Positions 34,225-43,240 of a DNA stretch of 64,000 nucleotides are shown piece after piece. A program made the translations under genes and the position numbers. The notes beneath the pieces are model-generated. The model made no database searches and was not told the DNA's origin. It was given only the letters and a program-made list of their open reading frames with translations. Origin of the DNA: Anaerotignum sp. (GTDB lineage: Bacteria; Bacillota; Clostridia; Lachnospirales; Anaerotignaceae); NCBI RefSeq assembly GCF_030625865.1, contig NZ_DAOUQB010000004.1, positions 23,017 through 87,016 on the forward strand. Direction: 5' to 3'. The number at the start of each line of letters is the position of its first letter. The stretch's first letter is position 1.

Positions 34225-35637
34225 ATGCCCGTTAATTCTTTTACTGACTATCCCATGTCTTGGAAGCCAGAAAAAACAAAATTATCTTCACCGTTATATC
34301 TTTCTTTGGCAAAACTTCTGGAACACGATATTAAAAATGGTTCTTTGGCACCCCATACAAAACTGCCGCCACAGAGGGAGCTTGCCGACTATTTGGATAT
34401 TAATTTAAGTACTGTTACAAAGGCCTTCAAGCTATGCCAGCTCAATGGCTTTCTTTATGCCGTAATCGGCAGAGGTACCTTTGTTTCTCCCAATGCCGGC
34501 GTTTCCATTTCCATACAAGATACAAAAACAAACAACGCCCTTGTGGAAATGGGGATCATCAAACCCTTAGATTCACTGAATCAATATACGGAAGAAGCAA
34601 TAAAGACAATCTTGTCAAAAAACCCGACAACCTCCTTGTTGGACTACAGTGCACCCTTTGGGTCTCCCTATCAAAAAAATGCTGCACAAAAATGGCTGGC
34701 ACAATACGGTTTGCACTCTCATAGGGATGATATTTTCTTTACCACTGGAGGACAAAATGCTTTTGCTGTTGTTCTCGTTACCCTTTTTCACCATGGGGAC
34801 AAAATCGCTACCGACCATTTCACTTATTCCAACTTTATCGAACTGGCAAATATGCTAAATATAAAGCTTGTACCCATACAAGCAGATGAAAAAGGGATGC
34901 TGCCTGAAGATCTGGAAATGCAGTGCCGCCTCCAAGGAATACAGGGGGTTTATCTTGTACCTACATACAACAACCCAACAGGAACTTTAATGGATACCCC
35001 TCGCAAAGAAACCTTAGCAAAAGTAATCAAAAAACATCACCTTATCTTAATTGAAGATGATATTTATGCATTTTTATCCCCACAAGGCTATACACCCGTT
35101 TCTGCTCTATGCCCCCAGGAAGGATGTTATATCGCGAGTCTTTCCAAAGCAATTTGTCCGGGATTGCGTGTAGCCATTCTATCTGTTCCTCATCGTCTTT
35201 CTGCATTGATTGCACGGGGCATTTTTAATATTAACGTGAAAACATCCTCCATAAACGTAGAAACAGCCGCTTATATGATTCAAAACGATATTGCGCAAGA
35301 AGTTGTTTCAAAAAAACGTAAGGAAGCTTTCAACAGAAATTTAATCTTTGAACGGTATTTCCCAAACGAAACTCCAACACCTTTATCATTTTCACGTTGG
35401 CTGCCCCTTGCCCCAGCCCTATATGATTTGCCTATGGAGCGTCTTGCCTTAGAGAAAGGTTTACGCCTTTTTCACTCCAACCGTTTTTTAGTAGGCACAC
35501 CGTCTAAGGAGCAATTTCTCCGTATCGCCATTTCCTCGGCAAATACAACGGAAGAACTGGAATACGGACTAGAAAAGCTGAAAAATTTACTCATTGAAGA
35601 TGAACGAAGAATCGCAGATTTTCCAATTATTATTTAA
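34225..35637 (+). CDS. MocR-type regulator (GntR HTH fused to class I aminotransferase domain)
   Basis: The 470-residue protein has a GntR winged helix at about 20-90 (LPPQRELADYLDINLSTVTKAFKLCQLNGFLYAVIGRGTFV) followed by a full PLP aminotransferase fold. The PLP lysine lies in ASLSKAICPGLRVA, with VPTYNNPTGTLMD and LIEDDIYAFLS in front. MocR proteins usually sense PLP or an amino compound and control adjacent genes; the PhzF-like gene is divergent and shares its promoter region. AAGGAGG precedes the ATG. Confidence 0.9.
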   Translation: MPVNSFTDYPMSWKPEKTKLSSPLYLSLAKLLEHDIKNGSLAPHTKLPPQRELADYLDINLSTVTKAFKLCQLNGFLYAVIGRGTFVSPNAGVSISIQDTKTNNALVEMGIIKPLDSLNQYTEEAIKTILSKNPTTSLLDYSAPFGSPYQKNAAQKWLAQYGLHSHRDDIFFTTGGQNAFAVVLVTLFHHGDKIATDHFTYSNFIELANMLNIKLVPIQADEKGMLPEDLEMQCRLQGIQGVYLVPTYNNPTGTLMDTPRKETLAKVIKKHHLILIEDDIYAFLSPQGYTPVSALCPQEGCYIASLSKAICPGLRVAILSVPHRLSALIARGIFNINVKTSSINVETAAYMIQNDIAQEVVSKKRKEAFNRNLIFERYFPNETPTPLSFSRWLPLAPALYDLPMERLALEKGLRLFHSNRFLVGTPSKEQFLRIAISSANTTEELEYGLEKLKNLLIEDERRIADFPIII

Positions 35638-35672
35638 GGCATGAAACATAGCTTTTCTAAAAATCCGTAAGA

Positions 35673-35716
35673 AAAAAGCCCACTTTGCAAAAATCCCCTT
35701 TGCAATATGGGCTTTT
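35673..35716. terminator. terminator between MocR gene and CDF exporter
   Basis: AAAAGCCCAcTTTGCAAA pairs with TTTGCAAtaTGGGCTTTT, with A and T runs on the two sides, so it can serve both convergent genes. Confidence 0.75.
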
Positions 35717-35810
35717 CCATTGTTTAATAATTGATTTTAGGCATTTAAGTTGTCATAGTTCTTTCGGCAACGCTCCTATACAAAACAGCTTCCTGTAAAC
35801 CAAAAAACCT

Positions 35811-36737
35811 TTAAATATTATTTTGCTCCTGCTTTGGCTCAATAAAATTACTCACCTCAGGATTGACATGAACCATACAATGTTTTACATCTTCAAAATG
35901 TTTTTCGATCTCTTCATGTACTTGCTCCGCAATTTCATGAGCCTCACTTAGGGTAATCTCTCCGTCCGCTACGATTTCAACATCCACATATATTCTGGCA
36001 CCAAACAAACGGGTTTGCAATTGGTCAATCCCCATGACGCCCGCTTGCCCTTCAATAACCTTTCTCATCTTTTCAACAGTTTCGTTATCACAGGCTGTAT
36101 CCAGCATCTTGTTAATTGCATCTTTAAAAATATCATAAGCAGCTTTTACAATAAAAACACAAATAATAACACTGGCCAAAGGATCGCAAATTGGGTAGCC
36201 CAATCTTGCTCCGATAATACCCACCATACTGCCGATAGAGGACATAGCATCCGAACGATGGTGCCAAGCATCTGCCATAAGTGCACCGGAATTCACCTTT
36301 TTTGCTGCATCTCTGGTATACCAATACATCCCTTCTTTTACAAAGATCGACACGATGGCAGCCACCAGCGCCAGAATACCGGGCATAGCTAAGTTTAACT
36401 CGCTTGCATGAATAATTTTTTGAACACCTCCATAACCAATGGCAATCCCCGTTGCACATAAAATCACCGCAAGCAACAATGCTGCCACACACTCAATCCG
36501 TTCATGACCATACTGATGTTTTTCATCAGACTCCTTAGCTGACAATTTAAATCCAATCATAACAATAAATGTACTAAAAACATCCGACGCAGAATGGATA
36601 CCATCGGAAACCATAGCACCAGAGCTGGCCATTACACCGGCAACCACCTTCCCAATGGATAAAAGCACATTTACAATCAAACTGTTTACGGATACCTTCA
36701 TTACAATTTTCTCATTTTTTTCAGCTCTGCTTTTCAT
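35811..36737 (-). CDS. cation diffusion facilitator family metal exporter
   Basis: The roughly 308-residue protein has six membrane helices and a C-terminal cytosolic domain. The metal site is MVSDGIHSASDVFSTF (HxxxD) in helix 2 and ADAWHHRSDAMSSI in helix 5. CDF proteins export Zn, Mn, Co or Ni in exchange for protons. The leader is a NiCo riboswitch, so cobalt or nickel is the likely cargo. Start is uncertain: candidates are TTG 36788, ATG 36758 and ATG 36737; I chose the last, with GGGGGGG and GGGAG upstream. Confidence 0.88.
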   Translation of the reverse strand: MKSRAEKNEKIVMKVSVNSLIVNVLLSIGKVVAGVMASSGAMVSDGIHSASDVFSTFIVMIGFKLSAKESDEKHQYGHERIECVAALLLAVILCATGIAIGYGGVQKIIHASELNLAMPGILALVAAIVSIFVKEGMYWYTRDAAKKVNSGALMADAWHHRSDAMSSIGSMVGIIGARLGYPICDPLASVIICVFIVKAAYDIFKDAINKMLDTACDNETVEKMRKVIEGQAGVMGIDQLQTRLFGARIYVDVEIVADGEITLSEAHEIAEQVHEEIEKHFEDVKHCMVHVNPEVSNFIEPKQEQNNI

Positions 36738-36802
36738 CTCTCCCAAAATCCCCCCCATTTTAACTTTATGTATTTTATCTAAATTCAAACATAAAAAAAT
36801 AT

Positions 36803-36900
36803 AAAAAAACGCCCCGGGAACAAATTACTGTCCCACAGGCGCTTATCTTCCGCTGCTTGCCCGGCCACATAACAAAATGTTATTGCCTGCTCAGTTCCTA
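36803..36900 (-). promoter_or_regulatory. NiCo (czcD-type) riboswitch
   Basis: Minus strand reads AACTGAGCAGGCAATAAC, then GGCCGGGCAAGCAGCGGAAGATAAGCGCCTG and GGGACAG, ending in a GC-rich stem and seven T (CCCGGGGCGTTTTTTT). The conserved purine-rich junctions and CNNGCAGC bulges match the NiCo aptamer I know, which binds Co2+ or Ni2+ and turns on exporters by preventing termination. Confidence 0.8.
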
Positions 36901-36902
36901 GT

Positions 36903-36932
36903 ATTCTAATATATGACATCCTTTATTGTCAA
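36903..36932 (-). promoter_or_regulatory. promoter of the riboswitch-CDF transcript
   Basis: TTGACA (36932-36927), 18 bases, TAGAAT (36908-36903). Confidence 0.65.
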
Positions 36933-36944
36933 GTGGTTCCTTCA

Positions 36945-36973
36945 AAAGAGTGTCGACAAAAGCAACACTCTTT
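36945..36973. terminator. possible weak terminator after dnaJ
   Basis: AAAGAGTGT and ACACTCTTT (36945-36953 and 36965-36973) form a hairpin around GTCGACAAAAGCA. It lies 63 bases after the dnaJ stop. The following minus-strand sequence (TTGAAGG) is not T-rich. Confidence 0.4.
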
Positions 36974-37036
36974 CAAAAATAATCATTCTTAAAGTAATTT
37001 CACAACGACCTAAAAAACGATAAACAGGAAATCTCC

Positions 37037-38194
37037 TTATTCTTTAAATAAGCCCTTCATTTTTTCCGAAAAAGACTTTTTTTCTTCGCTGCTACTCCTA
37101 TTTTCCTGAGCTGGAGCTGCTTCACCCTGATAGAACTGACGCAACAAATCTTTCTGTCTTTCGCTCATATCCGTAGGAATTTTCACTTTCAATGTTACAA
37201 TCTGATTGCCACGAACTTTGGGGTTTCTTAAGTTAGGGATACCTACCCCCCGTAAAGTAACCACCGTTTCCGGCTGTGTACCGGGTTTAATGGTGTATTT
37301 CTGCTCACCATCAATGGTTTTAATGGTAACTTCCCCACCCAAAGCTGCCTGCACAAAAGTAATGGGAACATCACAATATACATCAAAGCCTTTTCTGATA
37401 AACACACGGTCGGGCTGAACATAAACGGTTACCAGCAAGTCACCGTAGCCTCCGCCGTTTTCACCAACTTCGCCTTTGTTTGCCAAGCGGATGGTCTGGC
37501 CGTTATCAATGCCCTTCGGTATATTTACCTCATACTTCTTCGTCTTTTTCACTTTACCTGTACCACGGCAAGTATTACAAGGATCTTTTACGATTTTACC
37601 TGTTCCGTGACATTGGCTGCAAGTACGCACAGAGGTGACCGCGCCAAACATAGACTGCTGAACAAATCTCTCTTGTCCCGTGCCATTACATCTTGGGCAG
37701 CTTTCAGCATGGGTACCGGGTTTCGCACCGGTACCATGGCAAGCTTCACACTCGTCTAATATACTAACAGAAATTTCTTTTGTACAGCCAAATGCTGCCT
37801 CCTCAAAAGAAAGCTGAATATTTACATTGATATCACTGCCCCGTCTTGGTCCATTTTTACGGGTACCGCCACCGAACCCGCCAAAACCAAACATACTGCC
37901 AAAAATATCGCCCAAATCTCCCATATCGAAGCCTTGACCATAAAATCCGCCGCCTGCACCGCCTTGCTCAAATGCAGCATGCCCAAACTGATCATACTGT
38001 GCCTTTTTTTGAGGATCGCTCAAAACTTCATAGGCTTCATTGACTTCTTTGAATTTTTCTTCCGCTTCTTTATTGTCGGGATTTTGGTCAGGATGGTATT
38101 TCACTGCCATCTTACGGTAAGCCTTCTTCAACTCAGCCTCAGTGGCATCTTTGCTTACCCCCAATATTTCGTAATAATCTCTTTTATCTGCCAA
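37037..38194 (-). CDS. dnaJ: molecular chaperone DnaJ
   Basis: DnaJ delivers unfolded proteins to DnaK and stimulates its ATPase. The J domain ([36 protein letters not shown] included) is at 4-70, a Gly/Phe-rich linker follows, and the zinc domain has four CxxCxGxG repeats ([32 protein letters not shown]). The C-terminal domain is complete. The track starts at a GTG (38206); I prefer TTG at 38194 (MADKRDYY) which follows AAAGGTGG by about 10 bases. Last gene of the hrcA operon. Confidence 0.95.
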   Translation of the reverse strand: MADKRDYYEILGVSKDATEAELKKAYRKMAVKYHPDQNPDNKEAEEKFKEVNEAYEVLSDPQKKAQYDQFGHAAFEQGGAGGGFYGQGFDMGDLGDIFGSMFGFGGFGGGTRKNGPRRGSDINVNIQLSFEEAAFGCTKEISVSILDECEACHGTGAKPGTHAESCPRCNGTGQERFVQQSMFGAVTSVRTCSQCHGTGKIVKDPCNTCRGTGKVKKTKKYEVNIPKGIDNGQTIRLANKGEVGENGGGYGDLLVTVYVQPDRVFIRKGFDVYCDVPITFVQAALGGEVTIKTIDGEQKYTIKPGTQPETVVTLRGVGIPNLRNPKVRGNQIVTLKVKIPTDMSERQKDLLRQFYQGEAAPAQENRSSSEEKKSFSEKMKGLFKE

Positions 38195-38281
38195 CTTCCT
38201 CACCACCTTTGTTCTTGCAAACTCTCATTACAGCAAAAGCAGGGGCAGATCCCCGCCCTTGCCATGCACAACTACTATATT

Positions 38282-40123
38282 TTACAGTTCTTTGCCTTCA
38301 CCGTCAACAACATTTGGATCTCCGCCGTTGGGGTCTGCACCTTGTTCACCTTGGGCAGCCTGTGCCTGCTGATACAGTTTTTCGGAAATTTTATAGAATT
38401 CCTGTGTTAAGGCCTCTGTTGCCGCCTTTACATTTTCCACATCAGTCTCTGTCATTGTTTCGGGGTTCAAATCTTTCACTGTATCTTTCAATTTATTCAA
38501 TTCTGCTTCCACAGCACTCTTTTCATCTTCGCTCAGCTTGCCTTCCAATTCGCCAAGGGTTTTTTCTGTCTGGAAAATCAAAGAGTCCGCTTCATTTTTT
38601 GCATCAATTGCTTCTTTTCTCTTTCTGTCGTCTTCTGCAAACTGTTCAGCTTCTTTTACAGCCTTGTCAATTTCATCATCACTGAGGTTAGAGCCGGCTG
38701 TAATGGTGATTTTCTGTTCTTTTCCTGTGCCTAAATCCTTAGCGGAAACATTTACGATACCGTTAGCATCAATATCGAAGGTTACTTCAACCTGAGGGAT
38801 GCCACGTCTTGCAGGTGCAATCCCATCCAATTTAAAGCGTCCCAATGTTTTGTTGTCTTTTGCCAAAGGTCTTTCGCCCTGTACAACATGGATATCTACT
38901 GCTGTCTGATTATCCTCTGCTGTGGAGAATACCTGCTTTTTGTTTGTAGGAATGGTTGTGTTTCTGTCAATGAGCTTTGTTGCAACGCCACCCAGTGTTT
39001 CAATACCCAAGGACAAAGGTGTTACGTCCAAAAGAAGTACACTGCCTGCACCTTCGTCTCCAGCTAATTTACCACCCTGAATTGCGGCACCAACAGCAAC
39101 ACATTCATCAGGGTTAATGCCTTTGAAAGGTTCTTTTGCGGTATATTTCTTCACTGCATCCTGTACCGCAGGAATTCTTGTGGAACCACCAACCAACAAT
39201 ACTTTGTCAATTTCGTTTGCACTAAGACCTGCATCAGACAATGCCTGACGAACGGGGCCCATAGTACCATCTACCAAATCAGCTGTCAGCTCATCAAATT
39301 TTGCTCTGCTCAATGTTACATCCAAGTGCTTAGGACCATCCTGATTCATGGTAATGAAAGGCAAATTAATGTTGGTTGTGCTTACTGTAGAAAGCTCTTT
39401 TTTCGCCTTTTCTGCAGCTTCTTTCAATCTCTGCATTGCCATTTTGTCTTTGCTTAAATCCATGCCTTCCGCTTTCTTGAATTCAGCTACCAAGAAATCA
39501 ATGACTCTCTGGTCAAAGTCATCACCACCCAAACGTGTATTACCGTTTGTAGAAAGAACTTCGATAACGCCATCACCAATTTCAATAATGGAAACGTCGA
39601 AAGTACCGCCGCCTAAGTCATAAACCATGATTTTCTGTTCGTTTTCGTTATCCAAACCATATGCCAAAGCTGCGGATGTAGGCTCGTTAATGATACGTTT
39701 TACTTCTAAACCTGCAATACGACCTGCATCTTTTGTTGCCTGTCTTTGTGCATCATTAAAGTAAGCAGGTACGGTAATAACCGCTTCAGTAACGGTTTCG
39801 CCCAAATAGCTTTCTGCATCTGCTTTTAATTTTTGCAAAATCATTGCGGAAATTTCCTGAGGAGAATAGCTTTTATCTTCAATATTTACTTTGTAATTTT
39901 CGCCCATTCTTCTTTTGATAGAGCTGATTGTATTATCAGGATTTGTAATTGCCTGACGTTTTGCTGTCTCCCCTACCAATCTTTCACCGTTTTTTGCAAA
40001 ACCAACAACAGAAGGTGTTGTTCTGGCACCATCACTATTTACGATAACAACAGGCTGACCGCCTTCCATAACTGCCACACAAGAGTTGGTTGTACCCAAG
40101 TCAATACCAATAATTTTTCCCAT
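38282..40123 (-). CDS. dnaK: molecular chaperone DnaK (Hsp70)
   Basis: The 613-residue Hsp70 has an N-terminal actin-fold ATPase ([45 protein letters not shown]) and a substrate-binding domain starting near [14 protein letters not shown], with a short acidic tail ending GEGKEL. It is cytosolic and works with DnaJ and GrpE encoded next to it. AGGAGG lies before the ATG. A GC-rich hairpin (GGGGATCTGCCCC) between dnaK and dnaJ may shape mRNA processing. Confidence 0.97.
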   Translation of the reverse strand: MGKIIGIDLGTTNSCVAVMEGGQPVVIVNSDGARTTPSVVGFAKNGERLVGETAKRQAITNPDNTISSIKRRMGENYKVNIEDKSYSPQEISAMILQKLKADAESYLGETVTEAVITVPAYFNDAQRQATKDAGRIAGLEVKRIINEPTSAALAYGLDNENEQKIMVYDLGGGTFDVSIIEIGDGVIEVLSTNGNTRLGGDDFDQRVIDFLVAEFKKAEGMDLSKDKMAMQRLKEAAEKAKKELSTVSTTNINLPFITMNQDGPKHLDVTLSRAKFDELTADLVDGTMGPVRQALSDAGLSANEIDKVLLVGGSTRIPAVQDAVKKYTAKEPFKGINPDECVAVGAAIQGGKLAGDEGAGSVLLLDVTPLSLGIETLGGVATKLIDRNTTIPTNKKQVFSTAEDNQTAVDIHVVQGERPLAKDNKTLGRFKLDGIAPARRGIPQVEVTFDIDANGIVNVSAKDLGTGKEQKITITAGSNLSDDEIDKAVKEAEQFAEDDRKRKEAIDAKNEADSLIFQTEKTLGELEGKLSEDEKSAVEAELNKLKDTVKDLNPETMTETDVENVKAATEALTQEFYKISEKLYQQAQAAQGEQGADPNGGDPNVVDGEGKEL

Positions 40124-40159
40124 AATTTTATCCTCCTATTTCAATATAAATATTTTTTC

Positions 40160-40741
40160 TTAGTTAGCTACCTTCACCATACTATGGCGTATCACTTTAT
40201 CTTTATATTTATAGCCCTTTAACATTTCCAAGATAATTTCATTTTCTCCATAGCTTTCATCGTCCTCATGGGCAACTGCCGCATGAAAATTCGGGTCAAA
40301 CTGTTCCCCCAGTGCTTTGATTTCCTCCACACCCAGGCCATGTAAAACCTCTTGGAATTGTTTTAAGGTCATTTCAACACCCTTAAAAAAGCCATCATTT
40401 TCTTCTGCCTTGCCTGCTTGCGCTGCTACGGCTCTCTCTAAGTTGTCAACCACCATTAAAAGCTTCTCTACGGTATCTCTCACACCATCATCATACATGG
40501 AAGCTTTCTCTTTTGCTGTACGTTTGCGAAAGTTATCAAATTCAGCCAAACACCTTTGGTACTTGTCAAAATTTTCAGCCGCCTGCTGTTCCAACTTTGC
40601 AATCTTCTCAGCAGTTTCATCAACCACCTCACCTTCCACCGCTTTTTCTGTTTCCGGCGATTCTTCTATAATTTCAGTCTGCTCTTGCGTCTCAAGATTT
40701 TCTTCCGCTATTATGTCTTCCTTTTGTTTATTCTCTTCCAC
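40160..40741 (-). CDS. grpE: nucleotide exchange factor GrpE
   Basis: GrpE releases ADP from DnaK. The 193-residue protein has an acidic, low-complexity N-terminal region (about 1-50), a long coiled coil (KIAKLEQQAAENFDKYQRCLAEFDNFRKRTAKEK) and a C-terminal beta domain (FKGVEMTLKQFQEVLHGLGVEEIKALGEQFDPNFHAAV). The start is GTG at 40741, with GAGGG upstream. It lies 17 bases after hrcA and 36 bases before dnaK. Confidence 0.95.
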   Translation of the reverse strand: MEENKQKEDIIAEENLETQEQTEIIEESPETEKAVEGEVVDETAEKIAKLEQQAAENFDKYQRCLAEFDNFRKRTAKEKASMYDDGVRDTVEKLLMVVDNLERAVAAQAGKAEENDGFFKGVEMTLKQFQEVLHGLGVEEIKALGEQFDPNFHAAVAHEDDESYGENEIILEMLKGYKYKDKVIRHSMVKVAN

Positions 40742-40758
40742 TTATTTCCCTCTTTTCT

Positions 40759-41805
40759 CTATCCGTCTCTATTATCGTCCGTCAAGTTTCGTAACACCTT
40801 CTCGATATTTTGCACCATTCCGTTTAGCACGGAAATTACCTGGGAATAGTCCATTCTTGTAGGCCCAACAATGCCAATTGTACCTCTTGTGTCGTCGCTG
40901 AGCTTATAGGTTGCCGTAATGACACTGCAATCTTTCATGCTTTGCACTGTGTTTTCACTGCCAATTAAAACTTGCAGATCATTGCTTTTGCTTTCTTCTA
41001 ACAAGGTAACCAAAACATCTTTTTCCTCCAGTGTCTGGAATAAAGATTTTGCCTTGCTGATATCAGAAAATTCAGGAAAGGCCAAAATATTTCTTGCCCC
41101 GCTCATATGAAGCTGAACTTTTTCCGCTGCATCCATGGTAGCTTGCAGTGCTCTTAAAATGGGTCTCAGTAACTCACTGTATTCACCCAATTGAATCTGC
41201 AGTCTACTTATGACTTCACGGCCAATCTGCTGTAATGCACATCCTTGGAATGCACGGTTTAAATACATCCCAATTTCAAAAATCTTATCTTCATCAGGGA
41301 CAACTCCCAATTTAATCACATGGTTTTTCATAAAATTATCTTCCGTTACAATTACCAAAAGAACGGAAACCATATCCAACGGCAATAAGCGAATCTGCTT
41401 AATTCTTGCCCTTTGCCCCACAGGCTCTGAAATAAAGGATGTATAGTTTGTGAGAGAGGAGATCACCCTTGCTGTTTCTTCCATGAGGTAATCAATCTGA
41501 CTAATATCTCTGGAAATTACACTTTGTAAATACCCTTGCTCTTCTAAACTCAACTCCCGTTTTTTCATAAGGTGATCTACATAAAGACGATACCCTAAAT
41601 CTGAGGGAATACGCCCGGAGGATGCATGCGGCTGCATAATAAACCCCATCTCCTCCAAATCACTCATTTCGTTTCGTATTGTGGCAGAGCTGATACCAAG
41701 GTTATATTTCTTTGCAATGGTTCTGGAGCCGACCGGTTCCGCCGTTTCAATATAGTCATTGATAATTGCTTGTAGAATTTGAATTTTTCTGTCATTCAAT
41801 GACAT
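40759..41805 (-). CDS. hrcA: heat-inducible transcriptional repressor HrcA
   Basis: HrcA binds CIRCE and represses class I heat-shock genes. The N-terminal winged helix (DRKIQILQAIINDYIETAEPVGSRTIAKKYNLGISSATIRNEMSDLEEMGFI) and the GAF-like middle are clear. The track starts 11 codons early; GGGGAGG lies 8 bases before the ATG at 41805, giving 348 residues. A CIRCE element directly upstream means autoregulation, and the second CIRCE is before htpG in this window. Confidence 0.95.
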   Translation of the reverse strand: MSLNDRKIQILQAIINDYIETAEPVGSRTIAKKYNLGISSATIRNEMSDLEEMGFIMQPHASSGRIPSDLGYRLYVDHLMKKRELSLEEQGYLQSVISRDISQIDYLMEETARVISSLTNYTSFISEPVGQRARIKQIRLLPLDMVSVLLVIVTEDNFMKNHVIKLGVVPDEDKIFEIGMYLNRAFQGCALQQIGREVISRLQIQLGEYSELLRPILRALQATMDAAEKVQLHMSGARNILAFPEFSDISKAKSLFQTLEEKDVLVTLLEESKSNDLQVLIGSENTVQSMKDCSVITATYKLSDDTRGTIGIVGPTRMDYSQVISVLNGMVQNIEKVLRNLTDDNRDG

Positions 41806-41831
41806 CAGAGCCGCCTCCCCTCTTTTGCTTG

Positions 41832-41858
41832 TTAGCACTCACTTAGCATGAGTGCTAA
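41832..41858. promoter_or_regulatory. CIRCE operator of the hrcA-grpE-dnaK-dnaJ operon
   Basis: TTAGCACTC (41832-41840), nine bases, GAGTGCTAA (41850-41858), a perfect CIRCE lying between the promoter and hrcA, about 11 bases downstream of the -10. Confidence 0.95.
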
Positions 41859-41869
41859 TTTATATACAT

Positions 41870-41898
41870 AAGATAGCACTTGAATCCTTAGATGTCAA
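41870..41898 (-). promoter_or_regulatory. sigma-A promoter of the hrcA operon
   Basis: TTGACA (41898-41893), 17 bases, TATCTT (41875-41870). CIRCE overlaps the expected transcription start, the usual arrangement. Confidence 0.85.
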
Positions 41899-41960
41899 GC
41901 GCAAAATATAAAATTTCTTCTATTTTTTAAGAATAAAATAAAAATCATTCCTTTTTCTTT

Positions 41961-43103
41961 CTAATCCAGTAAAAACTTCGCAAAAACCTGATTACTTAGG
42001 TCTATGCCTCTTGCTGTTAATGCAACTCCATTTTCCGTCTGCATCATCAACCCGCTTTCAACAAAATCATAAATAACCGCTCCATAAACGGAGGTCATTT
42101 CCACCCCGAAACGGCTGAAAAAGCTTTCGTAAGAAACTCCTTCTGTCATCCGCAGACCCAAAAACATAAATTCTCCCATAGCATCTTCCTTTGTAACAAC
42201 TTCTTTTTCTTCCTCTAATAAAGATATTTCCCCTTCTGCCAAAATATATTTGTCCAAATCATAGGTATTATGAAAACGATTTCCATTTAAATAGGAATGC
42301 GCACCCAAACCCACTCCTAAATAAGGCTCTGTCTGCCAGTATATTTCATTATGCCTGCTTTCTCTCCCCGCTTTTGCAAAATTGGAAATTTCATATTGCC
42401 CGTAACCCCTTTTTTCTAAAAAAGAGACAGCATAATGATACATCTCTCGATCCAACTCTTCCCCGATCTCCAAAAGCTCTCCTTTTTGAAAGGCCTCATA
42501 AAAAGGAGTCCCTTCTTCGATGATTAAACTATACGCTGAAATATGCTCAGGATTCATGGATGTAATTTTATCCAGCGTCTCCTTCCAATCCCCAAAGGTT
42601 TGTGTTGGCAAAGCAAACATTAAATCTACATTAATATTGTCAAAACCGGCTTTTCTTACAACCTGAAAATTATTTTGAAATTCCTCAATAGTATGAATGC
42701 GTCCTAAGGTAGATAAAAGGCGATTTTGCCAAGCCTGAACGCCCATGCTCAGGCGGTTAAACCCTATTTTTTTTAAGACTTCTGCTTTTTCTTTCTCAAT
42801 GGTTCCGGGGTTTGCTTCAATGGTTATCTCAGCATCCTTTGCAAGGAAAAAAGATTTCTTTATCTTCAACATCAAACGCGCTAACTGTTCCTTTGAAAGA
42901 ACCGTGGGTGTCCCTCCGCCGAAAAATATAGAGCTTATTTGACAACTCTTGTAGTATTGCCCTCTTTTTTCAACTTCCCGTTCTAAAGCACTAACATATT
43001 CTTCATACTTTTCCTCCATACTTCCAAAAGAAGGAAAATCACAATATAAACATTTTTTCTTACAAAAGGGAATATGAACGTAAAGTCCCATAGTTTTCAT
43101 CAT
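41961..43103 (-). CDS. hemW: HemW-type radical SAM protein (coproporphyrinogen III oxidase-like)
   Basis: The 380-residue protein opens with GLYVHIPFCKKKCLYCDFPS, the CxxxCxxC 4Fe-4S motif of radical SAM enzymes. FGGGTPTVL, IEANPGTIE and RLSMGVQAWQNRLL follow, all in the HemW/HemN family. HemW is now regarded as a haem chaperone rather than a HemN oxidase. It sits upstream of hrcA in the order often seen in Firmicutes. Start 43103 has AGAGGA 6 bases upstream. Confidence 0.92.
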   Translation of the reverse strand: MMKTMGLYVHIPFCKKKCLYCDFPSFGSMEEKYEEYVSALEREVEKRGQYYKSCQISSIFFGGGTPTVLSKEQLARLMLKIKKSFFLAKDAEITIEANPGTIEKEKAEVLKKIGFNRLSMGVQAWQNRLLSTLGRIHTIEEFQNNFQVVRKAGFDNINVDLMFALPTQTFGDWKETLDKITSMNPEHISAYSLIIEEGTPFYEAFQKGELLEIGEELDREMYHYAVSFLEKRGYGQYEISNFAKAGRESRHNEIYWQTEPYLGVGLGAHSYLNGNRFHNTYDLDKYILAEGEISLLEEEKEVVTKEDAMGEFMFLGLRMTEGVSYESFFSRFGVEMTSVYGAVIYDFVESGLMMQTENGVALTARGIDLSNQVFAKFLLD

Positions 43104-43144
43104 AACTCATCCTCTCATTCCCCTCATCATAGCATAGGCTGTCC

Positions 43145-43173
43145 TTGAAAAAAAGAAGTATTTGTGCTATACT
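43145..43173 (+). promoter_or_regulatory. promoter of the LTA-synthase-like gene
   Basis: TTGAAA (43145-43150), 17 bases, TATACT (43168-43173). It lies inside the upstream extension of the ORF in the track, so the real start must be downstream. Confidence 0.75.
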
Positions 43174-43240
43174 TTTTATTTGTGAAAAATCAATTTTATA
43201 TATCTTTTGTATAAATCTTGGAAATGCGAGGTTTTTCCCT

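Noticed and set aside
40317-40862. 181-residue plus-strand ORF
   Set aside because: It is the complement of grpE and the end of hrcA and has a shadow composition (Ser, Phe rich).
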